Positions 14,860 to 15,994 of a stretch of DNA of 15,994 bases are shown here, piece by piece. The notes beneath the pieces were generated by a model that saw nothing but the letters and a program-made list of their open reading frames with translations, was not told where the DNA came from and made no database searches. Origin of the DNA: Flavipsychrobacter stenotrophus (GTDB taxonomy: Bacteria; Bacteroidota; Bacteroidia; Chitinophagales; Chitinophagaceae); NCBI GenBank assembly GCA_947379685.1, contig CANCOG010000044.1, positions 1-15,994 on the forward strand, read 5' to 3'. Position numbers and translations under genes: made by a program. Each line of letters begins with the position of its first letter. Position 1 is the first letter of the stretch.

Positions 14860-15303
14860 TTGATATTTACTGACGAATATTTCATGAAGGAAGCGCTGCG
14901 GCAGGCACAACTGGCGTATGATGCGGGCGAGGTGCCGGTTGGGGCTATTGTGGTTTGGGGCGATAAGATCATTTCACGGGGTTACAACCAGGTGGAACAG
15001 CTGAATGACTGTACGGCTCATGCCGAAATGATAGCCCTTACCGCTGCTTTCAATCAGTTGGGAAGTAAGTACTTGCCCGATGCTACCCTGTATGTCACGG
15101 TAGAGCCCTGCCTGATGTGTTGCGGAGCAATGTATTGGAGCAAACTTGGCAAGATTGTGTACGGCGCCGAAGATGTAAAAAACGGATATAGGAAAACAAC
15201 GGGTGAAAATTGGCCATTTCATCAAAAGGCGGAACTAAAAGGTGGTGTTTTGGCGGATGACTGCGCTCGCCTAATGAAAGATTTTTTTGCAGCGCGGCGA
15301 TAG
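14860..15303 (+). CDS. tadA: tRNA adenosine(34) deaminase TadA
   Basis: Deaminates adenosine to inosine at the wobble position of tRNA-Arg(ACG), letting one tRNA read several Arg codons; cytoplasmic zinc enzyme. The 147 residues show the cytidine/deoxycytidylate deaminase fold: EVPVGAIVV (24-32), zinc ligand H54 and proton shuttle E56 in TAHAEMIAL, then VEPCLMCCGAMYWS (81-94) with zinc ligands C84 and C87, and the TadA-type end LADDCARLMKDFFAARR. LYVTVEPC and IVYGAED are typical of TadA, not guanine deaminase. The start is TTG at 14860, backed by AAGGAGG and by the family-like FTDEYFM before the first ATG. Upstream from 14649 to 14847 there is no gene; a 7-bp inverted repeat near 14731-14760 may be incidental. 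Confidence 0.93.
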   Translation: MIFTDEYFMKEALRQAQLAYDAGEVPVGAIVVWGDKIISRGYNQVEQLNDCTAHAEMIALTAAFNQLGSKYLPDATLYVTVEPCLMCCGAMYWSKLGKIVYGAEDVKNGYRKTTGENWPFHQKAELKGGVLADDCARLMKDFFAARR

Positions 15304-15363
15304 GGGCATATTAGGGATTAATAGCCAGGTGCCTGTTTTGTTTATCGTTTATTTACTTAGAAA

Positions 15364-15681
15364 ATGCATACTTTTTACCGGTTAGAAGTTTCGCTTACCC
15401 AACTAGAGGAACTGAAACCTACGGAAACAATTGTGAATGGAAAGAAGATAGGGTTGCTGAAAAAAGCCGGTAACGTACATGCTTTTGCAGCACTATGTCC
15501 TCACGCCGGTGCGCCTATGTGTGACGGGTGGGTGGATGGCATGGGGCGCCTGGTATGTCCGTTACACAAGTACCGTTTCGATCCCGCCAACGGCAGGAAT
15601 ACCAGTGGTGAAGGGTATAAGTTATTCACCTATCCCGTTGAGATTAGGGGAGATGAGGTTTATGTGGGGTTGTTAGGGTGA
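15364..15681 (+). CDS. Rieske [2Fe-2S] domain protein (ferredoxin)
   Basis: A 105-residue stand-alone Rieske protein. The two cluster-binding boxes are C45-P-H47 (ALCPHAGAPM) and C65-x-x-H68 (LVCPLHKYRFD), 17 residues apart, followed by GEGYKLFTYPVEIRGDEVYVGL, the usual end strands. There is no membrane anchor, so it is a soluble electron carrier, like the small Rieske ferredoxins that serve oxygenases or nitrite reductase; its partner is not in the window. It lies 60 bp after tadA on the same strand and may be co-transcribed, though no functional link is known. The ATG at 15364 has no strong ribosome site. Confidence 0.92.
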   Translation: MHTFYRLEVSLTQLEELKPTETIVNGKKIGLLKKAGNVHAFAALCPHAGAPMCDGWVDGMGRLVCPLHKYRFDPANGRNTSGEGYKLFTYPVEIRGDEVYVGLLG

Positions 15682-15720
15682 GATACCTGGTACAAAGAAT
15701 AAAGTCAACAGAGGCATTTG

Positions 15721-15994
15721 CTACCGCTGCATCAAAAAAGTTTCAGCAGTCATAACGGGAATTTGGGCTTCTTTGTAGTCTTTTAAATTTCGTGTAATTA
15801 TAATAGGAATTTTGTTTTCTATCGCGGTTTGGTATTGGATTGCGTCTTCAAAATCTGTGAATGGAGAGGTTAACGCATGGCTGATTATCTTGTCATCATC
15901 CGAAAGGACTTTTACAAGTAATTTGAGGCGGCTGAGAATCACCTTGCTTTCAGCTTTTCCATGTTGTTTTATGAGCAAGTAATTTAGATTGCTA
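15721..15994 (-). CDS. PIN-domain protein (VapC-like toxin), 3' part
   Basis: The minus strand is open from the window edge to TAG at 15721-15723, giving about 90 C-terminal residues; the first 40-50 residues lie outside. The sequence begins SNLNYLLIKQHGKAES, which matches the middle helix of PIN domains (often NLYYLLRKKYG), and continues with FTDFEDAIQYQTAIENKIPI and IITRNLKDYKEAQIPVMT, AETFL. The FEDAxQYxxA and ITRNxKDY motifs hold conserved acidic and Asn/Arg residues of the PIN ribonuclease site. Such proteins are usually toxins of VapBC modules that cleave tRNA or rRNA; the antitoxin would be upstream, beyond the window. A TTG at 15978 is inside the domain and is not the true start. Confidence 0.85.
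   Translation of the reverse strand, partial: SNLNYLLIKQHGKAESKVILSRLKLLVKVLSDDDKIISHALTSPFTDFEDAIQYQTAIENKIPIIITRNLKDYKEAQIPVMTAETFLMQR

Noticed and set aside
1..15994. tRNA, rRNA or known riboswitch
   Set aside because: No cloverleaf, rRNA-like segment or recognised aptamer core seen by eye; a covariance-model scan was not possible.

Overview
The window looks like a chromosomal segment of a Bacteroidota bacterium, most probably of the Chitinophagaceae/Sphingobacteriales kind. The evidence is a large secreted protein with a C-terminal type IX secretion (T9SS) sorting domain, several TAnnTTTG-type -7 promoter elements, the eno-ftsB/divIC gene pair, a PagL-like acyloxyacyl hydrolase of the long Bacteroidota form, a DUF4241 protein, and generally poor Shine-Dalgarno sequences. 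No rRNA, tRNA or CRISPR array was recognised.

Layout. 1-345: 5' part of a secreted protein gene on the minus strand. 346-666: divergent intergenic region with a textbook sigma-54 promoter. 667-3225: T9SS cargo protein. 3308-3764: decayed higBA toxin-antitoxin locus (toxin lacking its 5' half, antitoxin with one in-frame stop). 3814-5652: AT-rich DUF4365 (PD-(D/E)XK-like) gene, an accessory insertion and candidate defence gene. 5837-6081: two tiny, mutually similar single-helix membrane ORFs in tandem. 6174-8017: ftsB/divIC-like gene and enolase, with a long hairpin between them and dispersed-repeat material on both sides of eno. 8353-9255: secreted hypothetical protein, divergent from 9418-10548, a PagL-family lipid A deacylase-like barrel. 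10617-11264: O-methyltransferase, ending 3 bp from the convergent DUF4241 gene (11268-11903). 12060-13790: polytopic membrane protein of GT-C glycosyltransferase type. 13827-13855: strong bidirectional terminator hairpin shared with the convergent outer-membrane beta-barrel gene (13881-14648). 14860-15303: tadA. 15364-15681: Rieske ferredoxin. 15721-15994: 3' part of a PIN-domain (VapC-like) toxin gene.

How the genes work together. Most are single-gene units. Housekeeping genes (eno, ftsB/divIC-like, tadA) are interleaved with envelope genes (T9SS cargo, PagL-like barrel, beta-barrel protein, GT-C membrane protein) and with accessory material (higBA remnant, DUF4365 gene, small ORFs, PIN toxin). 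The accessory block 3308-6081 and the repeats flanking eno are the least ordinary parts. No complete multi-gene novel system is evident. The best candidates for something undescribed are the DUF4365 gene placed against a broken higBA, the tandem small membrane ORFs, and the sigma-54-driven T9SS protein.
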